DNA of 64,000 bases from Acidobacteriota bacterium (GTDB lineage: Bacteria > Acidobacteriota > Terriglobia > Terriglobales > Acidobacteriaceae): positions 23,447 to 87,446 of the forward strand of contig JANYDG010000024.1 of the NCBI GenBank assembly GCA_025359885.1, given 5' to 3'. Made by a program: the position numbers and the translations under genes. The notes beneath the pieces were generated by a model. The model was not told the origin of the DNA and made no database searches. It saw only the letters and a program-made list of their open reading frames with translations. Numbering within the stretch: the first letter of the stretch is position 1; each line of letters starts with the position of its first letter. Below are positions 1 through 9,816 of the stretch, in pieces.

Positions 1-1189
1 AGGCGACATAGCGATTGTTGACGCCAACGCCCGTGGGAAATGTCAAGTCGCTGAAGGTACCATCACCGTTGTTGTGGTACAGGTTGCTGGTGTCGTCGGC
101 AAAGTTTGTCTTGAAGATATCGAACCAGCCGTCGCAATCGTAGTCGGCCACGGCGACGCCCATGCCTGCCTGTTCATGGCCATTGTCACTGTAGGCGCAG
201 CCAGCCATTACTGCAACATCTGTGAATGTACCGTCGTGATTGTTTTTGAACAGGATGCTTGGTTCCGAATCGACGGCGACATAGATATCCGGCCATCCGT
301 CATTATCGAAGTCGTAAGAAACGGCAGTAATCGAGTAACGGGGACCAGGCTTGAGAATGCCCGCCTTCTGAGACACGTCGGTGAATGTGCCGTCGCCGTT
401 GTTGTGATAGAGAATGTTTGTGTCGCCGGGAAGCCCGCGAGGGCCACACATGGTGGGGACGCCCTTCCACTGGCAAAAATTGGTGTCGTCGGGTTTGGGA
501 ATATTGCCGGGGTCCAGCTTGATGTAGTTGCAGATGAAGAGGTCAAGGTGGCTATCCCGGTCGTAATCGAGGAATGTGCATCCGGCACCCCAGCGGACTT
601 GCTCCGAGAAGAGTCCCGCCTTCTGCGTCACATCAGTGAATGTACCGTTGCCGTTGTTATGAAACAGGATATTGTGTCCCCAGAAGCAACAGAAGAGGTC
701 GTCCCAACCGTCATTGTCGTAGTCACCGACGCAAACTCCTGTCTGCCATCCGGTACGCCCGAGGCCTGACTTTTCAGTAACGTCTGTAAATGTGCCGTCG
801 CGATTGTTCTTGTAGAGATGCGAGGTGGGAGCCTTGCCTGCTGGCCATTGAGCGTCTAGCCGGTCGCCGTTGGTGAAGTAGATGTCTAGCCAACCATCGT
901 TGTCGTAGTCAAAGAAGGCCAGGCCGCTCCCCTTCGCCTCGATGATCGAGCGCTTATGGTCAATACCACCCCAGACATTTGGGATAGTCAGACCGGCCTG
1001 CTGCGCCACGTCGACAAACTGCACGGATGACGCGGCCGTCGGCGCTGGCGGCACAACTGTGTTCGAAAGCGCCGTCTGGAGCAGCGCTGGGTCGCGCCAT
1101 TTCCAGAGCGGCGTGGCAAGCGCCTCGGTGAGCGAGCTGCCGAGCAGAAACAGGGAGGAGCCGAGAAAGCGACGACGAGGGACATTCAT
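1..1189 (-). CDS. Tat-exported FG-GAP/CRTAC1-like beta-propeller protein (3' end beyond window)
   Basis: Only the N-terminal 396 codons are inside the window; the gene continues past base 1. The start is the ATG at 1187-1189, read as MNVPRRRFLGSSLF, a twin-arginine signal with the RRRFLGSS core. From about residue 75 there are repeated calcium-binding-like FG-GAP/VCBS blades of the form D-x-D-x-D-G-x-x-D, for example DYDNDGWLD, spaced about 60 residues apart. In this family such blades fold into an extracellular beta-propeller, usually ending in an ASPIC/UnbV domain, which would lie outside the window. It is the last visible member of a minus-strand set of four, 86 bases after its neighbour. 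Molecular function is unknown; adhesion or carbohydrate/protein binding is inference only. Confidence 0.85.
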   Translation of the reverse strand, partial: MNVPRRRFLGSSLFLLGSSLTEALATPLWKWRDPALLQTALSNTVVPPAPTAASSVQFVDVAQQAGLTIPNVWGGIDHKRSIIEAKGSGLAFFDYDNDGWLDIYFTNGDRLDAQWPAGKAPTSHLYKNNRDGTFTDVTEKSGLGRTGWQTGVCVGDYDNDGWDDLFCCFWGHNILFHNNGNGTFTDVTQKAGLFSEQVRWGAGCTFLDYDRDSHLDLFICNYIKLDPGNIPKPDDTNFCQWKGVPTMCGPRGLPGDTNILYHNNGDGTFTDVSQKAGILKPGPRYSITAVSYDFDNDGWPDIYVAVDSEPSILFKNNHDGTFTDVAVMAGCAYSDNGHEQAGMGVAVADYDCDGWFDIFKTNFADDTSNLYHNNGDGTFSDLTFPTGVGVNNRYVA

Positions 1190-1275
1190 AAGTTGGGACC
1201 ATTATAGAGATTTGAATGCGCCTTGGCCGAGCAGGCTCGCCTGCACGGCAAACTCGCGCCTGCTGAGAACTGATA

Positions 1276-3039
1276 TCACTTGCTAGGTACTCTTGGGAAT
1301 GGACGTGGGATGATCCCTACGCCCTCTTTCACGGCGATGATCTGGTCCAGGGGCGGGTTGGTCAGTTTTTCGACCAGACCGCTCGGCCAGGTAATGATGA
1401 GCGAGTCGATCCTGGCGCGCTTTTCGAGCCCAAAATGAATGCGCGGATCACTGGCGGACATGTAGCTGGTGCCACCCATTGCCTGCGCCGTCTGAGTAAA
1501 ACCCTCCGCGGTGAGCTTGAGCAGGGCACCGGTACCGTCCCGGTTAGATTTGGTGCCAATGAGTTGGACAGTAAGCCAGTGGTTCGCATTGCCGCCATCG
1601 TTGCGGAGCAACTCTGGCACTTCGTCGCGGCTGTTTACGGCGATATCGATGTCGCCGTCATTGTCAAAGTCGGCGGTGGCCAGACCGCGACCTGCGACCG
1701 GGCGGATGAAGTCAGGTCCCAGCGATTCAGAGACTTTCTCAAAATGTCCCTTGCCAACATTGCGATACATCAACATCGGCTCTTTATAGAAAATTTCGCT
1801 ATGGAAGAGGTTGACGTTTTCGAGCATTGCGCCGTTTAACTGCAAGATGTCGGGCCAACCGTCGTTGTCGTAGTCAACGAACTTGGTGGCGATACCACTG
1901 AAAAGCATGGCCTTGTTGCCGATGCCTGAGGCGTAGGTGTCATCGACAAACGAGCCGTCGCCGTTGTTCAAATAAAGGCGGTTCAGTTCAAGATCCAGAT
2001 GGGTGATGTAGACATCGAGTGAACCGTCGCCATCGACGTCGGCGGCGTCAATGCCCATTCCGGCCTCATAGCGGCCGTCTTCACTGGCGGCTAGACCTGA
2101 GACAAGCGACACATCCTTGAAGGTGCCGTCGTGGTTATTCAGGAAAAGGAAGTTGGGCCAGGTATCGTTGGCAATGGCGATGTCGGGCCAGCCGTCATTA
2201 TCGAAATCGGCAAGGACGACGCCCATCCCTTTGGATTCTGGCAGGCCAACGCCAGACTTTTCGCTGACGTCTGTAAACGTGCCGTCGTGATTGTTGTGGT
2301 AGAGCTTGGTCTTTTGCCCTTTGTAGTTGCCGGGGTTGCAATAGGAGCGGTAGCCTGGCTTCTGTTCGCCGCAGAAGAGATTGGCCTTGGGCGTCCAGTC
2401 GATGTAGTTGGTGACGACGAGGTCAAGGTAGCCATCCTTGTCGTAGTCAAACCAGCCAGCGCTGGTAGACCATCCACCCTCGTCGGCGACGCCTGCCTTG
2501 GCGGTTACGTCGGTGAAAGTACCGTCATGATTGTTGTGGTAGAGGATTGCATGGCCGTATCCGGTGACATATAGATCAGGGTAGCCGTCATTATCAAAAT
2601 CGCCTACCGCAACACCCTGGCCGTAGTGCCCTTCCCCGCCGACGCCAGCTTTGGCCGTCACATCGGTAAAAGTACCGTCGCCGTTGTTGTGATAGAGGGC
2701 AGAGCGCAGGGGCGCTGGCGGCTTGTAAACATCGGTGGCTGCAGTTTGGACAAAGTAGAGATCCATGAGTCCATCCTGATCGTAATCCAGCCAGGCAACG
2801 CCCGTTCCCATGGTTTCCAGATAGTACTTTTGATCGCTTTGGGTGCCATCCTGGAGGAATGTAATGCCCGCGGCCTTATGGATATCTGTAAAACGGACGG
2901 CGATGGGAGTCGCGGGTGGTTCAGCCTTGGCCGGCTTTTGCGCCATTGCTTTCCAATTGCAGCCAGCACCTGAAAGAAGCAGAAGCAGAAGAATTGGCTG
3001 GCAGACGGCCAAGTTCATGCGAGCACGAAGCAGCGACAT
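1276..3039 (-). CDS. CRTAC1-family protein: FG-GAP repeats plus ASPIC/UnbV domain
   Basis: 587 residues. The N-terminus has a hydrophobic signal (LLLLLLSGAGC) ending in a cysteine, so it may be a lipoprotein, although the lipobox is imperfect. At least six FG-GAP blades are visible with metal-loop motifs such as DFDNDGYPD, DYDKDGYLD, DFDNDGWPD and DVDGDGSLD. Residues about 505-575 match an ASPIC/UnbV domain (NRDGTGA, HFGLEKRARIDSLIITWPSG). The start lies only 2 bases after the stop of the upstream TPR gene, so the two are surely co-transcribed. Family members are secreted or surface-attached propellers of unknown biochemical role, common in Acidobacteria and Planctomycetes. A second possible start is the internal ATG seven codons downstream. 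Confidence 0.88.
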   Translation of the reverse strand: MSLLRARMNLAVCQPILLLLLLSGAGCNWKAMAQKPAKAEPPATPIAVRFTDIHKAAGITFLQDGTQSDQKYYLETMGTGVAWLDYDQDGLMDLYFVQTAATDVYKPPAPLRSALYHNNGDGTFTDVTAKAGVGGEGHYGQGVAVGDFDNDGYPDLYVTGYGHAILYHNNHDGTFTDVTAKAGVADEGGWSTSAGWFDYDKDGYLDLVVTNYIDWTPKANLFCGEQKPGYRSYCNPGNYKGQKTKLYHNNHDGTFTDVSEKSGVGLPESKGMGVVLADFDNDGWPDIAIANDTWPNFLFLNNHDGTFKDVSLVSGLAASEDGRYEAGMGIDAADVDGDGSLDVYITHLDLELNRLYLNNGDGSFVDDTYASGIGNKAMLFSGIATKFVDYDNDGWPDILQLNGAMLENVNLFHSEIFYKEPMLMYRNVGKGHFEKVSESLGPDFIRPVAGRGLATADFDNDGDIDIAVNSRDEVPELLRNDGGNANHWLTVQLIGTKSNRDGTGALLKLTAEGFTQTAQAMGGTSYMSASDPRIHFGLEKRARIDSLIITWPSGLVEKLTNPPLDQIIAVKEGVGIIPRPFPRVPSK

Positions 3040-3041
3040 GG

Positions 3042-5573
3042 CTAAAGCGTCCTATCGGCGAGGGACAGCGCGAGTTGGAGAAGCTGAGTTTGCTTTGCCG
3101 CGGTCATTGGCTCGTTGAGCGTCGAAGAAGTTGCCGGAGCCTGCGCGAGTACCTGTTCGATGCGGGTGATATCAAGTCCACCCACGGCGCTGCTGTTTTT
3201 GAACCGATTGAGGACTTCCTGAGCCTTGGCAATCTGCCCCGTCTGAAAATAAAAGACGCCGAGGGTCGAATAACTGCCTGGCCACTCGGGAAGCAGATCA
3301 ACAGCGCGCTCCAACTCATCCGCAGCTTTTGCCGTATTTCCTTCCAAAATGGAAGTGAGGCCGAGGCCCCAAAGGATCTTGCCTGAGCCGGGAATGCGAG
3401 CCTGCCCTTTGAGGAGGGTCTGCTTGGCTGCCGCGACATTGTTCTGGCGAAACTGGAGCAGTGCCATCGTCAAATAGTCCTGATCGTTATCAGGGTTACG
3501 GTTGATCACATCGAGGAAGATTACTTCTGCGCCGGCGGTATCGCCCAGATGAGCGTAGATATCGCCCAGCAAAGACAAATAAGCATCGTCTTTACGGCCC
3601 GCCTCTGAAACCCGGTCGGCTGCGGCGAGAGCTTCAGTGAATTGTCGTCTGCGGAAATAGGCGTTGGCCAGGTCGAACTTGACCTCATCGGAATCTGGGT
3701 TGGCGACTAATGACAACTGAAAGTGCTGGATTGCTTCATCGTAAAGGTGATAGCGAGCGAGCAGAACACCCACGCCTGTCAGGGTGCGGAAGTCAGAAGC
3801 GCTCAGTTTGTCCAAGTCTGCAATGGTGCTGCGCGCGTCGTCAAACTTGCCGGATTTCAGGTAAGCCTCGGCAAGCATATAGAGGTTTTCGGGCTGGTCG
3901 GGATGCTTCTTGATCTCATTATTGAGCTCGGCGAGGTCAAGCTGATTACGGGCTCCCTGGTCAAGTTTAGAGCGGGTATCGAGGTAGTCAAACAGGTGCT
4001 CGAAAGGATACGGCCCGGTCGAAACGTCTTTTGACAGAGTCTGGAAAACGCTCAGGTCGCGGTCAGCTGCCGCCGTCTGATGCAGACTGCGCTCGACCAT
4101 TGCGAGCTTGTAGTAGCCGGTCGAGGGATTGTGGCTCACCTTGACGTATTTGCGGAGCAGATCAGCAGCTTCGGCAAAGTTTTTCTGTGCAATGCGCAGA
4201 TTGGCCAGCTCTAACAGAGCATCGGGGAATTCAGGACTGCTCTTGAGAATCTCAACAAATTTGGCTTCGGCGACTGTGTTGTCTCCTTGCCGTTCGGCGA
4301 TGAGGCCGGAGTTAAACAGGCAGGAATTGTTGTGGGGATCGAGTTTGAGTCCCTGCTGAAAGAACTTCTTTGCCTCATCGAATCGCCCCAGATACAGATA
4401 CGGCAGACCGAGGAACGCATAAGACCGCGCTGACGGTTCAATATCCACCAGTTTGGTGAAGGCCTCGATGGCTTTGTTGACCTTGCCCGACATGAAGTAG
4501 CTTTCGCCAAGAGTGGCCAGAAGATCAGTGCGCCTGGGAGCCAACTCCAGGCCGGATTCGAGGAGTGGAATCGCGTCTTCGTAATAGTTCTGCGAAATGC
4601 TGACCTGGGCCATCAGATAGATGACGTCGATATTTTCAGGGACAATTTTATGTGCGCGAACAAGCAGGTCGAGGGCGTCGAGTGGGCGGGATTCCTTCTC
4701 GTAAACCTGGGCAAGCAGGTAGAGCACATCCGGTGTCTCCGGCTTGAGCTTGAGAGCGCGCCCAAGGGCGAGCTCAGCCTTTGGAAATTCGTTATTGCGC
4801 AGGAAAGTCTGACCGAGGTTGTAGAGAATCTCGAAGGTACCAGGCTGCAGTGCGTCAGCCTGCTCCAGCTCCGCCTGGGCCTGCTGGTATTGCTTTGCTG
4901 ATGCCAGCATGCTGCCAAGTGAGAAATGCACCTGGACATCGGCCTTATTCTGATTAGAAAGATCGGTGGCAAGGTGCAAAGCTTCTGCGGTCCGATTGGT
5001 TTGGAAATAGGCCTGGATAAGGTTGATCGTTGTAGCAATGTTCGCGGGACGGACGCGGATAAAATGCGTTATTGCTTCGGCTGGCAGTCCTCTAGCCATG
5101 AGCAGAATTCCCAGGTTGTAGTTGGCATCCTGATTCGCAGGTTCGATGCGCAGAGCGGTTCGGAACTCTTTATCTGCTGGGTCTGCCTGCTTCTGGGCCA
5201 TGTAGAAATTTCCCAGATTGACATGCGTTTTAACAGACGAAGGCGCCAGGCGAATTGCATTCCGAAATGCCGATTCTGCTGCTGCGTAGTCGTGCCGGTT
5301 CATCTCGATGATGCCGAGAAGATTCAAGCCTTCGACGCTTGCCGGCGTCCGCTGGAGCTGTTCGAGCACCTGCGAACGGGCCTCATCGAGGTGACCTTGC
5401 TGAACCAACTCTTTGATTTTCTGGAATTCAGGAGACAGCCTGGCGTCGGATTTCCTGACAGCGGGCGCGTGAGGAGGAGTCTGAGCTGACGACACCTGCT
5501 GGAGGTTCAGTGAGGCGCTGAGCACGAAGAAGGGCAGCAGGATAGAGCCAATCCCTGAGGTTCTCCGTGCCAT
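3042..5573 (-). CDS. Exported tetratricopeptide-repeat protein
   Basis: 843 residues from the ATG at 5571-5573, chosen because it begins a clean signal peptide (MARRTSGIGSILLPFFVLSASL...SSAQ). A TTG-initiated extension to 5627 is possible but would put 18 polar residues before the signal. From about residue 65 to the C-terminus the protein is almost wholly TPR units of 34 residues (patterns such as LNLLGIIEMNRHDYAAAESAF and LYNLGQTFLRNNEFPKAELAL), roughly 18 units. TPR superhelices bind protein partners. It sits between two FG-GAP proteins, 2 bases upstream of one and about 75 bases after the stop of the other, so a scaffolding role for them is inferred, not shown. Confidence 0.88.
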   Translation of the reverse strand: MARRTSGIGSILLPFFVLSASLNLQQVSSAQTPPHAPAVRKSDARLSPEFQKIKELVQQGHLDEARSQVLEQLQRTPASVEGLNLLGIIEMNRHDYAAAESAFRNAIRLAPSSVKTHVNLGNFYMAQKQADPADKEFRTALRIEPANQDANYNLGILLMARGLPAEAITHFIRVRPANIATTINLIQAYFQTNRTAEALHLATDLSNQNKADVQVHFSLGSMLASAKQYQQAQAELEQADALQPGTFEILYNLGQTFLRNNEFPKAELALGRALKLKPETPDVLYLLAQVYEKESRPLDALDLLVRAHKIVPENIDVIYLMAQVSISQNYYEDAIPLLESGLELAPRRTDLLATLGESYFMSGKVNKAIEAFTKLVDIEPSARSYAFLGLPYLYLGRFDEAKKFFQQGLKLDPHNNSCLFNSGLIAERQGDNTVAEAKFVEILKSSPEFPDALLELANLRIAQKNFAEAADLLRKYVKVSHNPSTGYYKLAMVERSLHQTAAADRDLSVFQTLSKDVSTGPYPFEHLFDYLDTRSKLDQGARNQLDLAELNNEIKKHPDQPENLYMLAEAYLKSGKFDDARSTIADLDKLSASDFRTLTGVGVLLARYHLYDEAIQHFQLSLVANPDSDEVKFDLANAYFRRRQFTEALAAADRVSEAGRKDDAYLSLLGDIYAHLGDTAGAEVIFLDVINRNPDNDQDYLTMALLQFRQNNVAAAKQTLLKGQARIPGSGKILWGLGLTSILEGNTAKAADELERAVDLLPEWPGSYSTLGVFYFQTGQIAKAQEVLNRFKNSSAVGGLDITRIEQVLAQAPATSSTLNEPMTAAKQTQLLQLALSLADRTL

Positions 5574-5648
5574 GATGGACCTACCATGGAGTTGTCTTTT
5601 GGCGCGGATCATCATTCCTTGAAACAAATCGAAGTGCCCTCAAGGCGC

Positions 5649-8600
5649 TCATTGTAGCATTTTCAAGGCTTGGCTTGCGTTGGGGTTTTGGGGCTGTAAA
5701 GCCAGCAGTTGCTGCAAAATATCGATGGCCTTTTGCTTGTTCTGTTGAATGGCATAGAGGCGTGCGAGATTGAGATAGGACTGGTCAAAGTTGGGAATGA
5801 GCCGGATGGCGGTCTTGAACTGCTCCTCAGCCTGCGCATAGTCCTGGGAGCGGACAAAAAGAACGCCCAGGTTATTGAGAGCCTCCGGGTAGTCGGGACG
5901 AAGCTCAATAGCCTTGTGCAGGAAGTCGGCTGCACGGGGCAACTGGCCCTGTTGGGCGTACATCATGCCGAGGCTGTAGGTCACTTCCGGATCATCGGGT
6001 TGAAGTTCGAGGGCTTGATTCAGGGACTCTGAGGCCTTTGTGAAGTTCCCCTGTCGGCGATAAACATTTCCCAGGTTGAGGAGCGCGATCGCGTAACTTG
6101 GACGCAGTTGCAGAGACTGCTCGAAATTCTGGATTGCCTGGTCTGGATGACCTTCCTGGGCAGCCATCATGCCCAGGTTATTCCATGCCTCTGGATAGTC
6201 CGATTTGAGCTGCAAGGTTTTTTCGAGGTACAGGCGCGCCTTGGCAAAGTCATTTCGGCGCAGACTGAGAGTGCCTAGATTATAAAAAGCTTCGGGATCG
6301 TTCGGCTTGGTGGCGACCACTTGCTGGAAAGACTCTGCAGCCTGGTCGAAATAGCCGTGCTGAAAAAGAGCAACACCATAAGTAAAGTCGTTGCGCTGGA
6401 ACGCCCCTTGGTAAAGGATGCCACCGAGCGGCAGCGCCTTTTCGAGACGGGCGGTGGTCGTGGCGGGAATTGCCTTTGCATCTTCCGCCAGGCGCTGGGG
6501 ATCGACCGCGCCCTGATACACCTTGACGATCATGCCGCTTTTGTCCAACAGGAAGGAGACCGGAAAAGGGAGATCTCGACGGCGATCAAAAAGATAGCGA
6601 TAGATGATGTTGTAGATACCGGCCGTCTCTTCAGAGGCAAAGAGCACAGGAAAACCAAGCTTTTCCCGCTCGGCAAATGACCTGGCAGTGGCGAGTTTGC
6701 CAGGCTCATCGAGATTGCCAGGCTCATCGAGGTTGACAGCTACGACCTGAACAGAACTCTCGGCAAGAAGTGACCGGCGCTGGTGAAAAGCCCGCAACTG
6801 ATCGCAAGCAACCGAAGACTCTGTCACCCAAAAATTGAGCACAACACAGGTCCCCTGAAATGCTCGAAGGGCGCGCTCATTTCCTGCCAGGTCAGTCAGC
6901 GAAAATTCTGGCGCCTTAAGGGGTTCGATCAGCCAGGTCTCAGCTTTCGCAGGCAGCAGTTCGAACTGCGAGACAGCAGAGGACTGCACAAAGGGTGTGG
7001 GAGAAAAAGGCTTCGCGCCGAAGCTGGGCGAGCCTTCTTCTATGTGGATACGGTGATTCGCTGGCAGATCTTCAAATGTCTGCCTGAGTCCGTTTGGCCA
7101 TTGCACTGTGACGCGAACTTTGCCTTGCGGATTGCCGAGTCCGAAAAACAATTCTTTGGAATGCTGGCTGAGGAATCCAGAGCCAGCCTGAAGTTGGCGT
7201 GTCTGGCGGAGGCTGCCCACTTCGACAGTGATTGCAGTGCCGATCGCATCGCGGTTGCTTGCATGCCCCCGGAGACGGAATGCAATTGAGTCTCCGATAT
7301 CCTCCATCGCATTGCGCAGGATGCGTAGTTGAGGGGAGTTACGGTTTTTGAGGATGACTTCGAGGCGGCCGTCGTGGTCAATATCCCCGAGAGCGAAGGA
7401 GCGGCTGTCCTGGGGAAAATCCAGTCCCAACACGCCGGATACCTCGGAGAACGTTCCGTTGCGGTTGTTGGCAAACATAACGTTGCGCTCGAAGCCATTC
7501 CACGAGGAGTCGGACCGAATGAGTTCATTGAGGGCACTCCAGCCATGCTCGTAGGCTAGCGATGGAGTTGAGTCTTCCGGTGATTTGGCGACCACTTGCC
7601 GCCAGAAAAAGCTGCCCAGATCACTCTTGTTCTGCCCTGCCTGATCTGGTGCCGAAATGTATCCGTTCGCGATGTAAATGTCAGGGAAGCCGTCATGATC
7701 AAAATCCCAGAAATCTGAGCACCACGACCAGCGACCCATTTCGACACCGGCAGGTTGGCAGACGTTCTGGAACTTCCCTTCACCGAGGTTGCGATACAGG
7801 GCGTTCCCTCGAGCATGCTGGCGATAGTAGCTGCGAATGGTTTCAGGCGCTTTTTCGTGGAACTGCTTTTGCGCGGAGACTCTCTGGCCCGCTCCAGACC
7901 ACATGTTTGCGACGTAGATATCGGGTTTGCCGTCGTTGTCGTAGTCAGACCAACTGGCGCTCATGCCGGCGCCGGGGTCGCCGATGTGCGCGGTCTGGGA
8001 GACGGCTGTGAAAGTACCGTCGCCATTGTTGCGGTAGAGATTTCCTCGGCCAAAGTCGTTGGCCACGGTGAGGTCTGGCCAGCCGTCGCCATCGAAGTCT
8101 CCCCAGGCACATGCGAAGCTATAGCGATCGTTTTCGGCACTGAGACCGGCGGTTTCGGTGCGGTCGACAAAGTGACCGTTTCCTTCGTTATGCAGGAGGA
8201 AGTTGGCAGGGCCGTTGCGCGCATCAAAGTACGGAGCCGGGTAGTGATATTGGTCGAGGCCGACGTAGTAGGAGTAGGTGCAGAGGTAAATATCGAGCCG
8301 TCCGTCCCGGTCATAATCAGCCAGAGCAGCGTGGGTGAAGGTTCCTTGAGGCGGTTGGGCGAACTGCAGAGCGTCACGCTGGATGGCGAAAGTTCCATTG
8401 CCCTGGTTGCGGAAGAATAACGGGCCGCTGCCACAGACAACGAGCAGGTCCTGAAGTCCACGATTATCAAAGTCCGCAAAGAGCGCGCAGGCTGTGCCAT
8501 CGAGGATGCCGAGACCGGACTTTTCGGTGACGTCTTCGAATGAGCCGTCGCCTCGGTTGCGGTAGAGGCGATTGGGCAGGCCAGCGGGCTGGCAGACGTA

Positions 8601-9521
8601 CAGGTCATCGAAGCCATCGTTGTCGAAATCTCCGACAGCTACGCCGTTGTTGCCATACACATCGATTCCACTGGCTCCGTCGAGAACGGTGCGCCAGTAA
8701 TCGACACCGTGCAACAACTGGCTGTTGTAGGAGTCAGTTGCTCCGAGCGCCTGGGCTGTGACGTCGATGAATCCTGGCCCTTTCGATTGACTGACGGTTT
8801 CTTCGCTGGCCTTCCACTCGTGGACGACCCAGGTTTGTGATGAGCTTTGAGTCCATGCGGTATGCCAGTTGCCGACGCGCTCTTGCCGTTGCTGGTCATT
8901 GCCCGAGCCTTGGCTGAGGACAAAGTCGTAGCGAATTTCCAAGCTGATGGTCAAAGGAGCAGATGAGATTTCTTCAATGCCGATGAGCTCAAACTCTGCG
9001 ATTTCGACACGTGACGCTACTCCGAGCCAGGCTTTGAGCGCTTCGAGGAACTTTTCGCGGCCTGAACCCTGGTCCGGCGAGAACTGACGGTGAACGACGG
9101 TGATTCCCTGGCCCGAGCGGACGGGAGATTCTTTGCCGACGGAAAGGGTGGAAGCCTGAATTGAGAGGTCGATCGATTCGGCAATGGGTGCTAGATCGCG
9201 CGGAGACGATTTCAGGGCTTCGCTCCAGCGGCGGAGGACGGCGGCAATTTCGAATGCGTATCTCTCAGTGATGTAGCTATCTGAGCCGGGAGCGACGAGG
9301 CGCAGGACGTCGGCTAGCGGCGATTTCGCGGGGTAATGCGGTTTCAGACGAATGTCAGCAAACGGGAAAGAGGGGTTTGCGTTGGCAGGGGCACCTGGAG
9401 AACCGAGGAAAAGCGGCGAGCCAAAGAATGGGGCGGCGCGAAAAGCCAGCGGGGCGAGGCCCATGCCTTTAAGGAGCGCCCGCCTGGAGAGAAGTGAAGC
9501 CGAGTGTTTGCTGCGCGCCAT
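5649..9521 (-). CDS. Tat-exported FG-GAP/ASPIC - redoxin-like - TPR fusion protein
   Basis: 1290 residues, starting with a twin-arginine signal (SRRALLKGMG at about 12-21). Order of parts: an unassigned region about 50-260; FG-GAP blades about 270-740 (DFDNDGFDD, DYDRDGRLD, DFDGDGWPD, DYDNDGKPD, DFDHDGFPD); an ASPIC/UnbV domain about 745-825 (NRDAIGTAI, FFGLGNPQGKVRVTVQWPNG); a thioredoxin/redoxin-like fold about 865-1010 (APEFSLTDLAG, VVLNFWVTESSVAC); then six or seven TPRs about 1040-1290. The redoxin-like part keeps only one of the usual two cysteines (ESSVAC in place of WCxxC), so it is probably not a standard thiol oxidoreductase. It is first of the four-gene minus-strand operon. An 18-base tandem duplication gives the repeated NLDEPG in the redoxin part. 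Confidence 0.88.
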   Translation of the reverse strand: MARSKHSASLLSRRALLKGMGLAPLAFRAAPFFGSPLFLGSPGAPANANPSFPFADIRLKPHYPAKSPLADVLRLVAPGSDSYITERYAFEIAAVLRRWSEALKSSPRDLAPIAESIDLSIQASTLSVGKESPVRSGQGITVVHRQFSPDQGSGREKFLEALKAWLGVASRVEIAEFELIGIEEISSAPLTISLEIRYDFVLSQGSGNDQQRQERVGNWHTAWTQSSSQTWVVHEWKASEETVSQSKGPGFIDVTAQALGATDSYNSQLLHGVDYWRTVLDGASGIDVYGNNGVAVGDFDNDGFDDLYVCQPAGLPNRLYRNRGDGSFEDVTEKSGLGILDGTACALFADFDNRGLQDLLVVCGSGPLFFRNQGNGTFAIQRDALQFAQPPQGTFTHAALADYDRDGRLDIYLCTYSYYVGLDQYHYPAPYFDARNGPANFLLHNEGNGHFVDRTETAGLSAENDRYSFACAWGDFDGDGWPDLTVANDFGRGNLYRNNGDGTFTAVSQTAHIGDPGAGMSASWSDYDNDGKPDIYVANMWSGAGQRVSAQKQFHEKAPETIRSYYRQHARGNALYRNLGEGKFQNVCQPAGVEMGRWSWCSDFWDFDHDGFPDIYIANGYISAPDQAGQNKSDLGSFFWRQVVAKSPEDSTPSLAYEHGWSALNELIRSDSSWNGFERNVMFANNRNGTFSEVSGVLGLDFPQDSRSFALGDIDHDGRLEVILKNRNSPQLRILRNAMEDIGDSIAFRLRGHASNRDAIGTAITVEVGSLRQTRQLQAGSGFLSQHSKELFFGLGNPQGKVRVTVQWPNGLRQTFEDLPANHRIHIEEGSPSFGAKPFSPTPFVQSSAVSQFELLPAKAETWLIEPLKAPEFSLTDLAGNERALRAFQGTCVVLNFWVTESSVACDQLRAFHQRRSLLAESSVQVVAVNLDEPGNLDEPGKLATARSFAEREKLGFPVLFASEETAGIYNIIYRYLFDRRRDLPFPVSFLLDKSGMIVKVYQGAVDPQRLAEDAKAIPATTTARLEKALPLGGILYQGAFQRNDFTYGVALFQHGYFDQAAESFQQVVATKPNDPEAFYNLGTLSLRRNDFAKARLYLEKTLQLKSDYPEAWNNLGMMAAQEGHPDQAIQNFEQSLQLRPSYAIALLNLGNVYRRQGNFTKASESLNQALELQPDDPEVTYSLGMMYAQQGQLPRAADFLHKAIELRPDYPEALNNLGVLFVRSQDYAQAEEQFKTAIRLIPNFDQSYLNLARLYAIQQNKQKAIDILQQLLALQPQNPNASQALKMLQ
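6698..6733. repeat. 18-base tandem duplication inside the redoxin-like region
   Basis: Two adjacent copies of an 18-base unit (TGCCAGGCTCATCGAGRT), each in frame, producing NLDEPG twice in the FG-GAP/ASPIC/redoxin/TPR protein. The copies differ at one base, which suggests a fairly recent slippage duplication. Confidence 0.85.
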
Positions 9522-9657
9522 GATTTCGCTTTCCGGGATGCAATTCTATGACCGCAGGATAGCATCCGGGCATTTTGGAGGGGAAATCTGCGGCTAACTG
9601 ACTTATTTCGAACGGCTACTGAAGGTGGAATGAAAAATGGCCAATTTGACCATTCCT

Positions 9658-9676
9658 GGGGGGGGGAGGGGGGGGG
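9658..9676. repeat. G9-A-G9 homopolymeric tract
   Basis: Nine guanines, one adenine, nine guanines. Such tracts can form G-quadruplexes and are prone to slippage. It lies about 140 bases upstream of the FG-GAP operon start and about 280 bases upstream of cutC, so an effect on promoter spacing is conceivable but only inferred. Confidence 0.9.
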
Positions 9677-9816
9677 TAACGATTTTCTCGACCCTCGATT
9701 GCAGATTGCGATATTTTGCGCCCGCTTTCAGTGCGGCTTAGGTGTTTTCCGGTATCAACCGGGCGTATGGTTGGCATAACAGACCGGGGACATATCTGCT
9801 GCTGGGCCCGTTTCAT

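Noticed and set aside
74..769. Long plus-strand open frame rich in Val and Ile
   Set aside because: It is the antisense shadow of the FG-GAP repeats; the Asp-rich repeat codons read backwards give open Val/Ile-rich frames. The same holds for 2131-2574 and 7755-8420.
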